NCBI RefSeq assembly: GCF_003073045.1
Contig: NC_037592.1
Location: forward strand, 14,502,384-14,566,383
DNA: 64,000 nt
Source of the DNA: Pomacea canaliculata
Taxonomy: Eukaryota; Mollusca; Gastropoda; Architaenioglossa; Ampullariidae
Direction: 5' to 3'
The position numbers and the translations under genes were made by a program. Below, piece by piece: positions 35,201 through 46,401 of the stretch. Position 1 is the first letter of the stretch; each line of letters starts with the position of its first letter. Below the pieces are notes generated by a model, which saw only the letters and a list, made by a program, of their open reading frames with translations, had not been told where the DNA came from and searched no databases.

Positions 35201-38200
35201 CGTGCTGCGCAGAAATTCAAAAGCATGAAATATGAAAGGAAGGTGGGTTCAGTCTGCATAGCAAATGGTTAAGGCAGACGTCAGCTGCTCCCTAAAGAAG
35301 AGAGAGAGAGAAGGTGGGTGGGGAAGACACTTGCTTTGTGAGAAAAGGCCCTAACATGGGAAGGAAACCCAACCATATATATATATAGCGTGTAAAGAGA
35401 CCCTGAAGATTCTTCACTACCTTACGAATGGGGAAGATATCATATAAGCTTTGTTCCTGTCCATACATAAAACAACCCTTACAAGTCTTTTCGCTTGTGT
35501 ATTTACAAACTTTCCAGAACGAACGTAAGCCGTTAGTGTAGAGCTGGTTAAAGATTTATTTCACATTTCTTTTAAGTGACCCATATGAATGTTACGAAGT
35601 CTTCTTCGTATTTTATTGCTGTCACGTGACTAGGGAAACGTCTCCCTATATCAAACAGCTGATTTAAAAAAAAAAAAATCTTTCACAGTATGTTTTGGTA
35701 ACGATTCTTGAAAAGTCACTTTAGAATCTCGTGCACATCACTATCAAGGTAGCAGCTCTCATGTTGGCTGTAATCACGTGCGAAAGAACCCATAGGCTTG
35801 GGTAAATATGTGGGAATGTTAATGGCCGCAATATCTGAAAAAAATGTATAGCTTTTGAGTCAAGTGATATCTTATTGTCCATGTCAGTGATTTCTCTTCA
35901 GTTGGAATTGGTATATTATGTCAGATGGTGTATTAGAGCTAATATCAGGAGGTGTATTATCGTCAGTGTTAAATAATGTATTTGTATCAGTGTCAGATAC
36001 GTATTAGTAGAGAATTCCAATGTCTTGAGGTTGTAAGTTTTAGTTCACGATTCCCTCCTATCCTCGTCGGCCAAAAGAAGACAGTTCTGATACCCTCTCA
36101 ACTGTCCTTTGATTAAAACGTCTGGTTGCTCTGTATCCACATTTTGGATGTGTGTTGTGTACAATGTTCCAGATGTTACTTCACACGGGTGCGGCGATAT
36201 TCATTCGCAGCTCTGTCTGACGACCATGCGAATGAACTTGGCTCTGGAAACCCGTTTCTGGTATAACGTCAACTATACCCTCACCTGTCCGAAGGGCAGC
36301 GATACAGGCCCATGGGAGTGTATCAACATGGACCCGTTACACACGTCCCTTATAACGAGGATGCGCAACTCCACCTCCAACGACACGTCGATGATCAGCA
36401 AGATTCTCAACGTCACGTGGTACGTGGATCGAGGTGAGTGGTCAATGCAGCGGCAAAGGGACGGGATTTGTGTGTGTGCGTGTGTGTGTGTGTGAGAGTA
36501 TGAGTGAGATGTGATATAATATCTTTGCGATTGTATGTTAAAATTAAAAATGTGCGAGGATTCAGGCGAGGAGAAGGGAAAGATAGATAATAGAGGAAAG
36601 GAAGATAATAACACATTATGCCCCTCGCCTACTTGGCAGCCAGTAGCAAAGACATGAGGTCATCATGAATACATAAGGTCAACTTTACAAAATGTTTTTT
36701 TTTAATATTTCAGCGGATGACATTAACATTGATTATTCTCTTTCGCCAGGGGCTTATGAAGCCTGTTTCAACACATACACACCAGGACTGGTGAACTGGA
36801 CCATCGACCCCTCACATCCTACCCACCAGCCTCTTTGGTCTTTGCTCGAAATGCCGTCGATCACGTGGGATGCTGACCCTGGAATGAATCACACGCTGAT
36901 CTTTTGGGACTCTGGCGCCCTGATGCTGCGTGGACTTTACATCAATATCGAGGGTCAGACTTAACGACAGGAGAGGTTTGTTTCTTGATTTGTTATTTGG
37001 GATTTTTTTAACACCATTCTGGCCAAATTAAATCGTAAAACAAACAATCGCACACACACGCACACACAAAACAGAAAATTATTTAGTAGTATATTCGTTC
37101 TTAAAGTCGGCTGTTTATATTTACAAGTCGAAGCAAACGTGAGTAAAGATGCACAACGTTATCTGTGACAGACTGTATACAGCTACCGAGGTGCTGACAA
37201 CCCGAGCCCCACATTACTACAGCCTAATTTGATCGCCATCTTCAATCAGACCAAGAACTTGTCTCTCGACTATGCTGTGCGAGAAGTGGATTACTACTTT
37301 AAGACCCAGGTCGGGAACTTGGATAGACTTCTGACGAATTTCGCGCTGGAAGGTACAGTCCCTTGTTACTGTTATTGTGTCCTTCCTCAAGCAGACACGA
37401 ACGAGCTTTTGGCAGGACGAACAAATGAAACGTAGTTCTCGTGTATAGTATATAATGTAAGAAAACAGAATTAGAAGTTGGTTGTTTAACGTGTGTTTAC
37501 CGCCGTGCTAGCAACTAAGGGCGAGAGAAAGTAAGGATGTGTTAAAAGGTTGGAACAGTATTAAAAACAACCATTTTCAAATGAGAAAGTTGAAAGATGT
37601 GTATACTTGTAGAAAGGGAGAGGGGTGACCTCTCTTTAAATAATGAAATGCAGACACAGGTCAGCCAGTGGATCCATACAAGCAAATGCGATACAAATGA
37701 TATAATTAATCTTCAGGAGAAGATGTCTATTAACTATATAGTAACAGAAAAAGCAGCAATAATAATACATTTTAAAAGGTCCATTTCTTAAGATAGAATA
37801 TTATGAATTAATTACTTGAGAATTTCGTCCATTCTCAAGAAGTGAATTGCTTTAAGTTATTATATATTGATAATAATCTAACATCTTTTTGAAATATCTT
37901 TTACTTGGAATTTAAATTTTTATGACCTTAAAATGAGAATGAGTAAATATGTATGGACATTTTTATTTGAAAAAGTATGCTTAGTTTTGTAATAAGCTTT
38001 CAGCAATAAAAAAATACACAATCGTCAAAAGAAATGAAATAACAGGATTTGGATGAATTTTTTCGTGTTTAGGTCCTGTTGGTGTCAGCCTTCTATCAGT
38101 TATGGGAGACCCATACTCTGCCGAGCTCATGAGAAAAAGGAGAATAGTCAACTACTGCCCGGTGTATGTTTCTGCAGGTAACAAGTTACCGGTTACTAAC

Positions 38201-40855
38201 CAATCTTTTCAAGGTTGGAATGATTGAACAAAAGTGTAACTTATCTGATGCTAGAGAATGAAACCCAACTGGATGTTTAACACTGAAATTATATAACACT
38301 TCATTACTTTGTCGAAACTGCAAAATAAATAACCACCCCATAAGGTAAAACACATTGAAAATAATCAAACAATAAGCGAAACAAGACAAAGAAAGAATGT
38401 GCATACAGAAGAAAACCAATGACAGACAGACATACAAAAATAACAAAGCTTATTTTATTAGACTTCCTTTGTCATCAGCAGATGCCTTGCTCAACTCAGT
38501 GAAGACTATTGTGCATTCTTTTAATAAACAACACAACGATTGTCTGCCCAGGTCGTGTTTACTGGTGAAAAGACTTTCACGGGACCACAAAAAGCAAATC
38601 TTATGTTAATACTTTGATACATTCATCAGAATAATTATAAAAAAGTGATAAACATATAAATCGTCATTATATCGACTAAGGTGAGGTAACAAACTTGATT
38701 CCAAGTCCGTGGCTCAGCAATTCCTCTCAATGATCGAAGCTCCGACTGCATGACAATACTACAATACTCGAGCTCTGTTGGGTGAACACAGCAGGCAGTC
38801 ACTCTAACACATTCCTTAACCCTTAGCATCTTCATTCCCGCTGCATTTGCTCCATTGTGTAGAAAACAACATATCAAAGATTATATTTCAAAGGGACTGT
38901 TGACATAATTTGTAATGTAAGAATTCTTTTCAATAATTGTAGAGATGCTTGCTGTAAAAACTCAACATTTCCTCCTATAACTTCTAAGTGTTGTCTGTCT
39001 GACAGAGTTCAACAAACTGAATCTTAGTTACAGCGTTTCGTCGGTGAAACTCAGTGTGTTGGTTGACATCGTCTACGAATCGCCATCCATGGAGTTGGCC
39101 AACTGCTGCAACACGACCAAGATCATCCCGTGAGCATAACTTACCAGTAAACACACCTTTATAGTTTGAGGAGAAGCTGATAGACAGCAAGCGGATATGA
39201 AGTAAATACAGATTGTTCTGTTTCCTATTCACGACGAAGAGTATGTTCTCTCCTGTCTTGCTAGTGTTCATAAGTTCGTTTTCATTCAACAAGCTGGGGT
39301 CTATGCAATGACCTGTCCTTCAAATTGCCAACAGCTCGCAGCTGTAATAGCACTTACTAGAGAAAAGTAATCTTAAAGAAAATCCCTACTACCATCCTAA
39401 TTTTATATTACAACTAAAAATAGAACATAGATATTGACAGTCGTTTTACATTTATATTATCTTACATACGGCTTTCACCTATTTTTTTTTTTAACCAGGG
39501 GAGTTAACCAGAATTTTCCCGAAGCATAATCACCTCCCTTTTGCATCAGTATGATGCACCACATCAGGGTTGGGGAACCTTTTTTTTTAGCAGCCAAAGC
39601 TTTTCTGTGTGTTCGTCCTTTGGAAATCCAGGAAAGGATAATTTGTAAGCCTAAACTGAACACTAAAACACACAGCAATGTCAGTGATAATTTTTTTTAT
39701 TGTATGAACCAAGATGTTCAAAGAACACTACACGTATCAACAACAAGATCAAACTGGAAGTGGTCTTCCCTCAGCTTGGGGTGAGGGTCACATGCGTACA
39801 TAATTCTCCAAAATCGTCCTTATAGGCCTCGGGCAGCCGACGAGAAGCATATACGAGTCTGTCCTGTTATGTACTAGCTTGTATGTGTCCTGTCTATTCC
39901 TGTAATAGACGTTCCTTGCTTGTCTCTCACGTTATTAATATGATTCACTTATACTTATTATTACTTATAAATTTATGTTGCTATGAAAAAGGCGTACAAA
40001 TTTACTGACATCTGTGGTTACTCTGGGGCCCGGATCAAATGATTTCATGGTCTGTATATTGTACTACATGGTGAGTAGATTATTTAGAACATGAGAAAGA
40101 AATGATTTCCAATGTTTGCAATGGTCTGTGACAGGGCGAAAGTGGTGAGGGCCAACCCAATAGGAAACGGGTACATATCCGCTGTGTACACACGGATGGA
40201 GCCGGAAGTCATTCTGGAGCAACAGAACCTTGTCGACCCTAACTTCTTTTTGGTGAGGGATTTGTTCTATTTTCCATTGCATACACCAGCCGTTCCTATG
40301 TTCTTTATACGCATTGTCTTCGGGAGATTTTTTCGATAGCTTGTTTAAAAATTAAAGCTACAGTAAGCATTCATAAATTTTTAGTAGCTTTTAAGTACAA
40401 ATTGTTTTACGGCAAAATAATGATGAATGTGCACTTCTTACATAAAAAAGGAGATGACGACGACGATGATGATGGGTTACTGAAAGCCTCTGTGTGCATC
40501 TCTTTGCAGGTAAACTTTACAGCTTTCTCATGCTTGACATCACTGACGAGCTGGCCGACTCTGTCACGAAAAATGTGCGTGTGCAGTGGCAAATCATCAA
40601 CATTAGGGATGGTACACTGGACTCAGGCCTTGAGACTGTGCAGTACGTAGCACCCGACCCAATGTCCAAGACGACCAGCCACACCTTCCTCTTCCTGCTG
40701 CTTCGACAAAGCGGACCCATCGACTCCACCGCTCTGGCGTCCGCTGACAGCAGCGTCCCTTGTAAACCGACGCCATCTAGGTTTGTGCTAGATGTTAAGT
40801 TTGTGTGTGTCAGTCAGTCAGTCAGTCAGTCAGTCAGTCAGACAGTCAGACAGTC

Positions 40856-40942
<87 letters not shown>

Positions 40943-41591
40943 TGAACAACAGCAACACCATAAATTTAATAATAAACAAACAAAATTCCCTTATTATGAT
41001 ACAGTTACTAGCGTTATTTTAGCCGGCCCTGATGAGTTGATCGTAATTCTTACTGTTTGGCGAATGACTATGTTACTGTTCCCCACTGATTATTATTTTT
41101 AAAATATATTTATAGCTCTCGCGATCCATTTTTCGGTTTTTTTTAAGAACATTTTTTTTTTGTCCCAGTTTGCATACACATAGTTAAATCATACGCTGAT
41201 GATGTCCAACGTCCAAAATCATATACATACTGTCTAAGTAAATGACAAGCTATAGAGAGAAACTCGTGCAAAAGTTAACTGCTCTTACATCTATGTTCAC
41301 AGGTGCAACTTCAATCTGACCAAGTTCATCGTCACCTTGAATCTGGTGATAGAGGGCGCTAGTTGGTTCAGCTCGTCGCTAGACGAGGACTACGAGCTGA
41401 AGATGGCTAATGACGGGGTCATGAGGACTATGGAGAAAGTTTGCGCCGACGTGGCTTGTACTCCCACTGATCCAGACATGCCGGATACTACATCCATGCC
41501 CGCCAACTGCCCCACTAGTTACGCCACCGACAACCGCCCGTCAGCCATCATGCTGATGGTTGTTTTCGCGTTCCTTCGTTGGTTAATGTAG
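32177..41591 (+). CDS. Secreted, probably GPI-anchored protein with two PEBP-like domains
   Basis: Nine exons: 32177-32237, 36173-36433, 36714-36953, 37191-37352, 38073-38177, 39006-39129, 40135-40252, 40510-40780, 41303-41591; about 543 residues. Exon 1 is a signal peptide (MNILSSSLCIFATLLLFGVE). Two PEBP-like cores follow: PSITWDADPG...TLIFWDSGALMLRGLYINIEG in exons 3-4 and GKLYSFLMLDIT...VQWQIINI...HTFLFLLLRQ in exon 8. About ten N-glycosylation sites and many Cys fit an extracellular protein. The hydrophobic tail (AIMLMVVFAFLRWLM, stop) suggests a GPI anchor. The first five introns are all phase 1, common in extracellular proteins. The classical DPDAP and GxHR motifs of PEBP are not kept, so phospholipid binding is doubtful. 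The acceptor before 37191 is weak. Exon 7 ends in phase 0 where exon 8 needs phase 1; see the T-run at 40247-40251. Confidence 0.8.
32410..32521. repeat. Tandem duplication, two units of about 56 bp
   Basis: CTCTTAAC...CTGTATAGTCT...TATCCTC occurs twice in direct succession (units start at 32410 and 32466) with several differences, so the duplication is not recent. Inside intron 1 of the PEBP-like gene, near a poly-T run at about 32290-32311. Confidence 0.85.
32530..36170. other. Intron 1 of the PEBP-like gene
   Basis: No exon was recognised between the signal-peptide exon and 36173. The region holds the hAT-type element at 34.1-34.3 kb, GC-rich patches at about 33.8-34.0 kb and several CACGTG sites (for example about 35.6 kb). 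Confidence 0.5.
34147..34347. mobile_element. Short non-autonomous hAT-type element
   Basis: Begins CAGCGGTTCTCAACCGGTGG and ends AAAGGTTGAGAACCGCTG, the characteristic hAT terminal inverted repeat. It is flanked by ATGTAGGG and ACGTAGGG, an 8-bp target duplication with one difference. At 201 bp it has no coding room. The inside is rich in G and C near both ends, so it may fold into a hairpin. Confidence 0.9.
40510..40780 (+). CDS. PEBP-like gene exon 8, second PEBP core
   Basis: Best-preserved PEBP segment: GKLYSFLMLDITDE (family pattern LYTLLMVDPDAPS), VQWQIINI (family HWLVVNI) and SHTFLFLLLRQ (family HRYVFLLFEQ). The acidic and His pocket residues are partly replaced, but the order and spacing of strands are right. 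It ends in phase 2 next to a long (CAGT/CAGA)n repeat in the following intron. Confidence 0.85.
40811..40942. repeat. (CAGT)n/(CAGA)n microsatellite
   Basis: About seven CAGT units grade through mixed units into about 20 CAGA units, in the last intron of the PEBP-like gene. The open frame through it (QTDRQTDRQ) is an artefact of the repeat. Confidence 0.95.
41303..41591 (+). CDS. PEBP-like gene last exon, stalk and GPI signal
   Basis: Completes an Arg codon, then CNFNLTKFIVTLNLVIEG finishes the PEBP fold. A Cys-, Thr- and Pro-rich stalk and a C-terminal hydrophobic run follow, with TAG at 41589-41591. The short hydrophobic end with no cytoplasmic tail fits a GPI attachment signal. Confidence 0.85.
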
Positions 41592-41599
41592 GCACGAGA

Positions 41600-44500
41600 A
41601 CCATAGAGAGGAAGGTGAGTGAGTGGGTGAGTGAAGGAGTGAGTGAGAGAAGAATGTAGTGCTCTCAATACCAGATGGATGTCTTCCTATGGCGAATGGT
41701 TTGATAATGAGTAGAAAGCGTATATTCCCAGCTCATCCATTGTGACGTCAGCGTTGTTAACTTCTTCCAGTTTGTGAGGATTTTTGTAGGCGTGTAGCAT
41801 GAGAACGAAAGTCAGGGAGGCGGGGGTATACTTATACAAAGATGTGTTTGGGAAAATCTTGCACTGAACTTTAGCCAATCACTTTGTTCCTTCATTCTTA
41901 TTTTTTTTTTTTTTTTTTAACTGTTGAGCTTTAAAAACGTTTGCTCCATGAGGAATACTCAGTAGAGAGAGAGAGTGGATGGACATGGAAGAAAGAGATG
42001 GACGGACAGGGCAACGGCCTCACCGTGTCAGTGAACGTCGTCATGCTGCCGTTCACTTATTTTAAACGTTTTACGAACTCACGAGAAGATATGCTTAAAA
42101 AATGTCTCGGGATGAGAAATGACATCACTCGTTGTGTAAAACCTTAAAGAAATACCCTCATTAGGAAAAAGCTCTGCTCAAACAAGAAACCTACATTCTC
42201 TAATCCTTGTCTAATCAAGATGTCTGTATCAAATGTTTAAGCGTACAAAAAGTTTGCAACTTGATACTGTTTTTTTTTCCCAATCATCCATTGTAGGCAG
42301 AAGCGATTTTGCGACAACATAACAAAACTTTCGGTTACGCGTACGTGAGAAAGTATACACACTTAGTTCAGTTCGTTAAACTGCCAATTTAGTAGTTGCT
42401 GATATAAGGCTGACAGTATCAGAGGGCGCGAGATGATGTCCTGCAAAATGTTCATCTCTGAAACATTCGGACTGAGGACCGAGTTCTTAGCATCAAGATG
42501 CATCAAGCAAAGGGCGTTCATTGATGACCTAGACCTCTCAAGTACTGATCGGTCAGATACCTGCCATAAATGTGGCCTTCCATCTTGTCTATAGTATTTG
42601 TAAATTATCCTGTAATTGTGTAAATTTCTTTTGCGCTTTATTTAAAAACTTTTTAAGAGAGAGACAATCAGATGGCCACACACACGCACGTACGTTAACA
42701 CATAGTTTTTGTTTTTAAAATTTAAACAGAAGAGAGAAAGTAAGATAATGAGAATGATTATCATCATCATAAAAACACTTTTCACAAAAAACTAAAAACT
42801 ATTACCAAAATAATTTCCATTTTGTATGGGGTTGAGGTTTAGGATGGAGAATATGCTGTTTAAAAAACAGAATCCCCAGGGTTACATTACAGAGGAGATA
42901 GTTTTACAATAGCAGTACACGTAGGTACATGACATACTATTAATCAATGTAATACTGCCATATATTATCCTAAATGAAAAATAGATGTCTGCCATGCTAA
43001 TTATAATATCATCGATATGTACACATGCAAATGTATCTATTATATGATGTGTATATATATTAGTCACATAAAGTAACCTTCAACCCTTGACATACTCAAA
43101 CGCATTTTGCAATCATAAATAATACAAATTTTGAAAAAAAAGATTTATTTAAGAACGAAAAGCGCAAATTTGAGATCTTGTCATTTTGAGGTGGTTACCA
43201 TGAAATATTAAAAAAGTAAAGGGAAAGTTTCGCATGAGGATTATTTGGCATTAATAGCCATGTCTCACAATCTGTACATGGTTTTATTTCCTGCGACATT
43301 GTCAACATGGTTTTAAAAATAACATAAATAAATGGTTCTCGATTGATTAAGCCCATTTCCTTCTTCAGTCAGTTTATATTAGTGTAGAATCATTTTTAGG
43401 CGTTAGAGATCATCAGAATGAATAAATAAATAAGAAAATAAAGTTTTGTTCAATGCAGCAATGAACACACGTGTGCATATTTTTTGTATTACCAAATAAA
43501 AAGAATAAATATCCTTTTGTTTTATCAATTTCAGTTTTTTTGTCTTTTTGCTGCGCTTTGGCATGTACCTTATTTCACACTTTACAGCTGTCCGTCGGCA
43601 TATAATGTGTGTGTGTGTGTGAGAGAGAGAGAGAGGGAGAATCTGTCATCTTTTTCCTTTTTGGACTCGTTTTTAAAGAGATAGGTACTTTACCCATGAG
43701 TAAAATTACGTTAACTAACGGAATTGACAGGCCTACACCGACAGGACAACTCCCGACTCACGAACTACAAAGCCCGTAAAGTTACCTAACAGATCGTCAC
43801 AGCAGAAATTCCTGCAAAAGGATGCTGGGTTAGTAGTTTAGGAGGGAACATTATAACTATTGCAACCAATTTTTTAAAAAAATAATAAAAAAACCCCTGT
43901 AAAAACAAGATGCCATGAAAAGGGAAATCTATTAATTTTGACGAAATGATGTTTCTCGAGGATAAGAAGGCAAAATAATTAAGAACTAAACCTACAAGTA
44001 TAGCTACTTCATTTAGTCTTAAAAATGTTCTATGTACCAATTTCATGACATGGAATAGGTGCACAACTATGTTCGCAAAATGCTGTGTTATTTCCACACA
44101 TTCCCTGAATTTTTTAATAGCAAAGCGTGACTTCACAAAGTCAGAAGAAAACATGAACTTCGTGTTGACGAAGGTCTCTCGCACCATGCACTCGCCTATA
44201 AGCACGGACCAATATATATCATTCTTGGCCCTCAGCTCGGCTTACATCTAGGCCAAATACATTTCTATAGGCGCTGTTAAGCTGTGAAGACCAGTGGGGA
44301 TCTGGAACGATATTCTAATTAGACGTGTCTGTGTACAAACGTGACGTCATGAGTTCAAGCTCTTTCTATGCATGATGTCGTATGCGTGTATCTTGAGAAC
44401 AGAAAATTGTATCTTCCACTAAGCTTTATCTAGACATTAGATAAATTAATTGCACCTCACGAGACCTGCTAAGCGGTCACATAGCATGTTTCACAAACAC

Positions 44501-45600
44501 CTGGCTCCAGGAAGCCGCTCAGTTCCCGATTCATCTACCCTCCCCCACTTCACTCCCGTTCGTGTTGGCCCCGGATTTTGTAAAGTTTTGGTAGCGTTTA
44601 CTATGTCTGGTGACCATTCATGCATTGATTATAACAGCTTTCAGGAAGAGGTGAAGCAACTGCGCTGAGAGCATTCAGAGCAACGATTATATTTAATAGC
44701 AGATACAAAAATTTAAAAGCAGCTTGCATAAAGATAAGCACACGACCGTTGTTCTCTCTAACCCAGCCCTTGTTAATGCGCTATCCTTGTGATTTACTCG
44801 TTGTTTTTCGTGCGTATTGTCAGTAAAACGTGACATCTAAAGCCAGCCCAGAGGAGTAGAGTGTAAGGAAAGACTTGATAGTAAGGTTGAATATATCACT
44901 GTACAGAGCACAGCTAGCTGATAGTCGGGAGATAGTCGCACTCTTAGGCTTAGGTAACTGAATGGATAATTATATGTAGGGCCAAAGGTCGCCGTCATAT
45001 CGACTGTCAAAGTTAACTCCTGTGTCTGATTTACAGACCTATGTCATGGACGCATTCATGCATCGGAAAAAGCAAAATTGGACAGTGGAATTATTATATG
45101 AAGTCCATCTAAGGGTTGAAAGTCCGTGCACCTGACCTCAGGTGTGCTGGGTGTATCACAAAGCCCTGGGAACTAGTCATCTCGTGTGCTGCACGTGAAC
45201 CAGAATGCTAGGAATTCATAGAGTGCCGTTACACAAGGCCCACTTTTTGAAATCTATACGTGACGTTTTATTTTAATTCGTCCTTCGAAATCCATGTTTC
45301 CTTAATAAGTGAGATTTAGGAGATGTAAGATGAGAACATATCATTTTCGGCGTAGACAAGGTTATATTGTAACCTTTCCGAGGTACTTTAATTCCAATCT
45401 CTAAAAACGACGACATCGAGAAGGTCGCAGAAGCAATATATAATTTAACTTTTTAAAAAGCGTAAATAGTACTTTGCAGGAGTTGAGTCGTCGAACAAAA
45501 CCTTCTAATTTAGTTTCAGTTTTAATTCCAAGCCATTAGATAGTTGAACGTAAAAAGGGTGAACTGAAAGAATTTGCAATAGATAAAATATACATCAACC
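41600..45600. other. Intergenic region, no gene recognised
   Basis: Between the PEBP-like gene and the GULO promoter region. Only low-complexity A- or T-rich runs and a palindromic CRE (TGACGTCA, 44342-44349) stand out. None of the open frames resembles a known family. Confidence 0.5.
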
Positions 45601-45633
45601 AGTCCACAGTTTGTAATGATGTGTGCGCATACG

Positions 45634-45804
45634 CACGCACGTGACTTCCGCTACATGCACGCACGTGACTACAGGGCGTCTACGTGCCTAGAGTGCCCGA
45701 GATTGTCGTCTGCTTTAAGCACCGAAAGGGAGATAACACGTTGGCGCCATCATCTGTGTGATTTAATTCACGTTTCGATTTCAAGCATGTCCGCAGACGT
45801 ACGG
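45634..45804 (+). promoter_or_regulatory. Candidate GULO promoter and first exon
   Basis: Two copies of GCACGCACGTGACT lie about 20 bp apart (about 45632-45671), placing two CACGTG E-boxes together. About 120 bp downstream ATGTCCGCAGACGTACGG runs into a perfect GTAAGC donor at 45805 (M-S-A-D-V-R). This could be the first coding exon of GULO. A possible 23-base exon at 46289-46311 would follow, but the combined phase does not fit the exon at 46402, so the 5' end stays open. Confidence 0.3.
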
Positions 45805-46401
45805 GTAAGCATATGTCGGCCAGAGAACCAGACAAAACTTACCTATCTAATCGTACAACCAGTCGGGTTCATTCTTTTAATAAATTTAATTGAAAAACTT
45901 TCTATGTTAGTAGTATTTGAAGTACCGTGCGAGGGCATGCTCTGTCATTGATGACGAACAGCCGGCACGATTACAATGTCAACGATACGTAATAATATTG
46001 GGCCATGTGATTGCAAACCAACAGATCAGAATGTTAAGACGAAAATGGAATCATTAATGAATTATTTTTGTATTTATCTCTCTGGCTATATTTCTGTATA
46101 AAAGTATTTTCCCGGTGAGACATTTGTTGTGTAACTTACATTTTCGGTGACAGGCGTGTAGGGCCTACAGCTGTGATGACGAACTAGAGAGGATTATTAT
46201 TATTCTTGGAAACTATTAAAAGTGTGTGCTGTTTGAATTATTATGGTATTCTATGCACTTGCCTGAACTCTTTCCATCTTATGCACAGGTGGAGAAGCAA
46301 AGACAGAACCAGTAAGCCTATTTCTGTAAAAAATGTCTCTTCATTTTGCAAAAAGTTCTTAAAACAATAATAATAAGGTATTAATTATTGTTAATTTCCA
46401 G

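Noticed and set aside
39565-39845. Possible hAT remnant starting CAGGGTTGGGGAACC
   Set aside because: The left end resembles a hAT terminus, but I could not find a matching inverted end or target duplication.
40494-41102. 202-codon open frame reading through the (CAGA)n repeat
   Set aside because: Only its first part (40510-40780) is the PEBP exon; beyond the donor at 40781 it is intron and simple repeat.
44250-44370. tRNA-like B box (GAGTTCAAGCTC)
   Set aside because: No convincing A box at the right distance and no second copy seen in the window.
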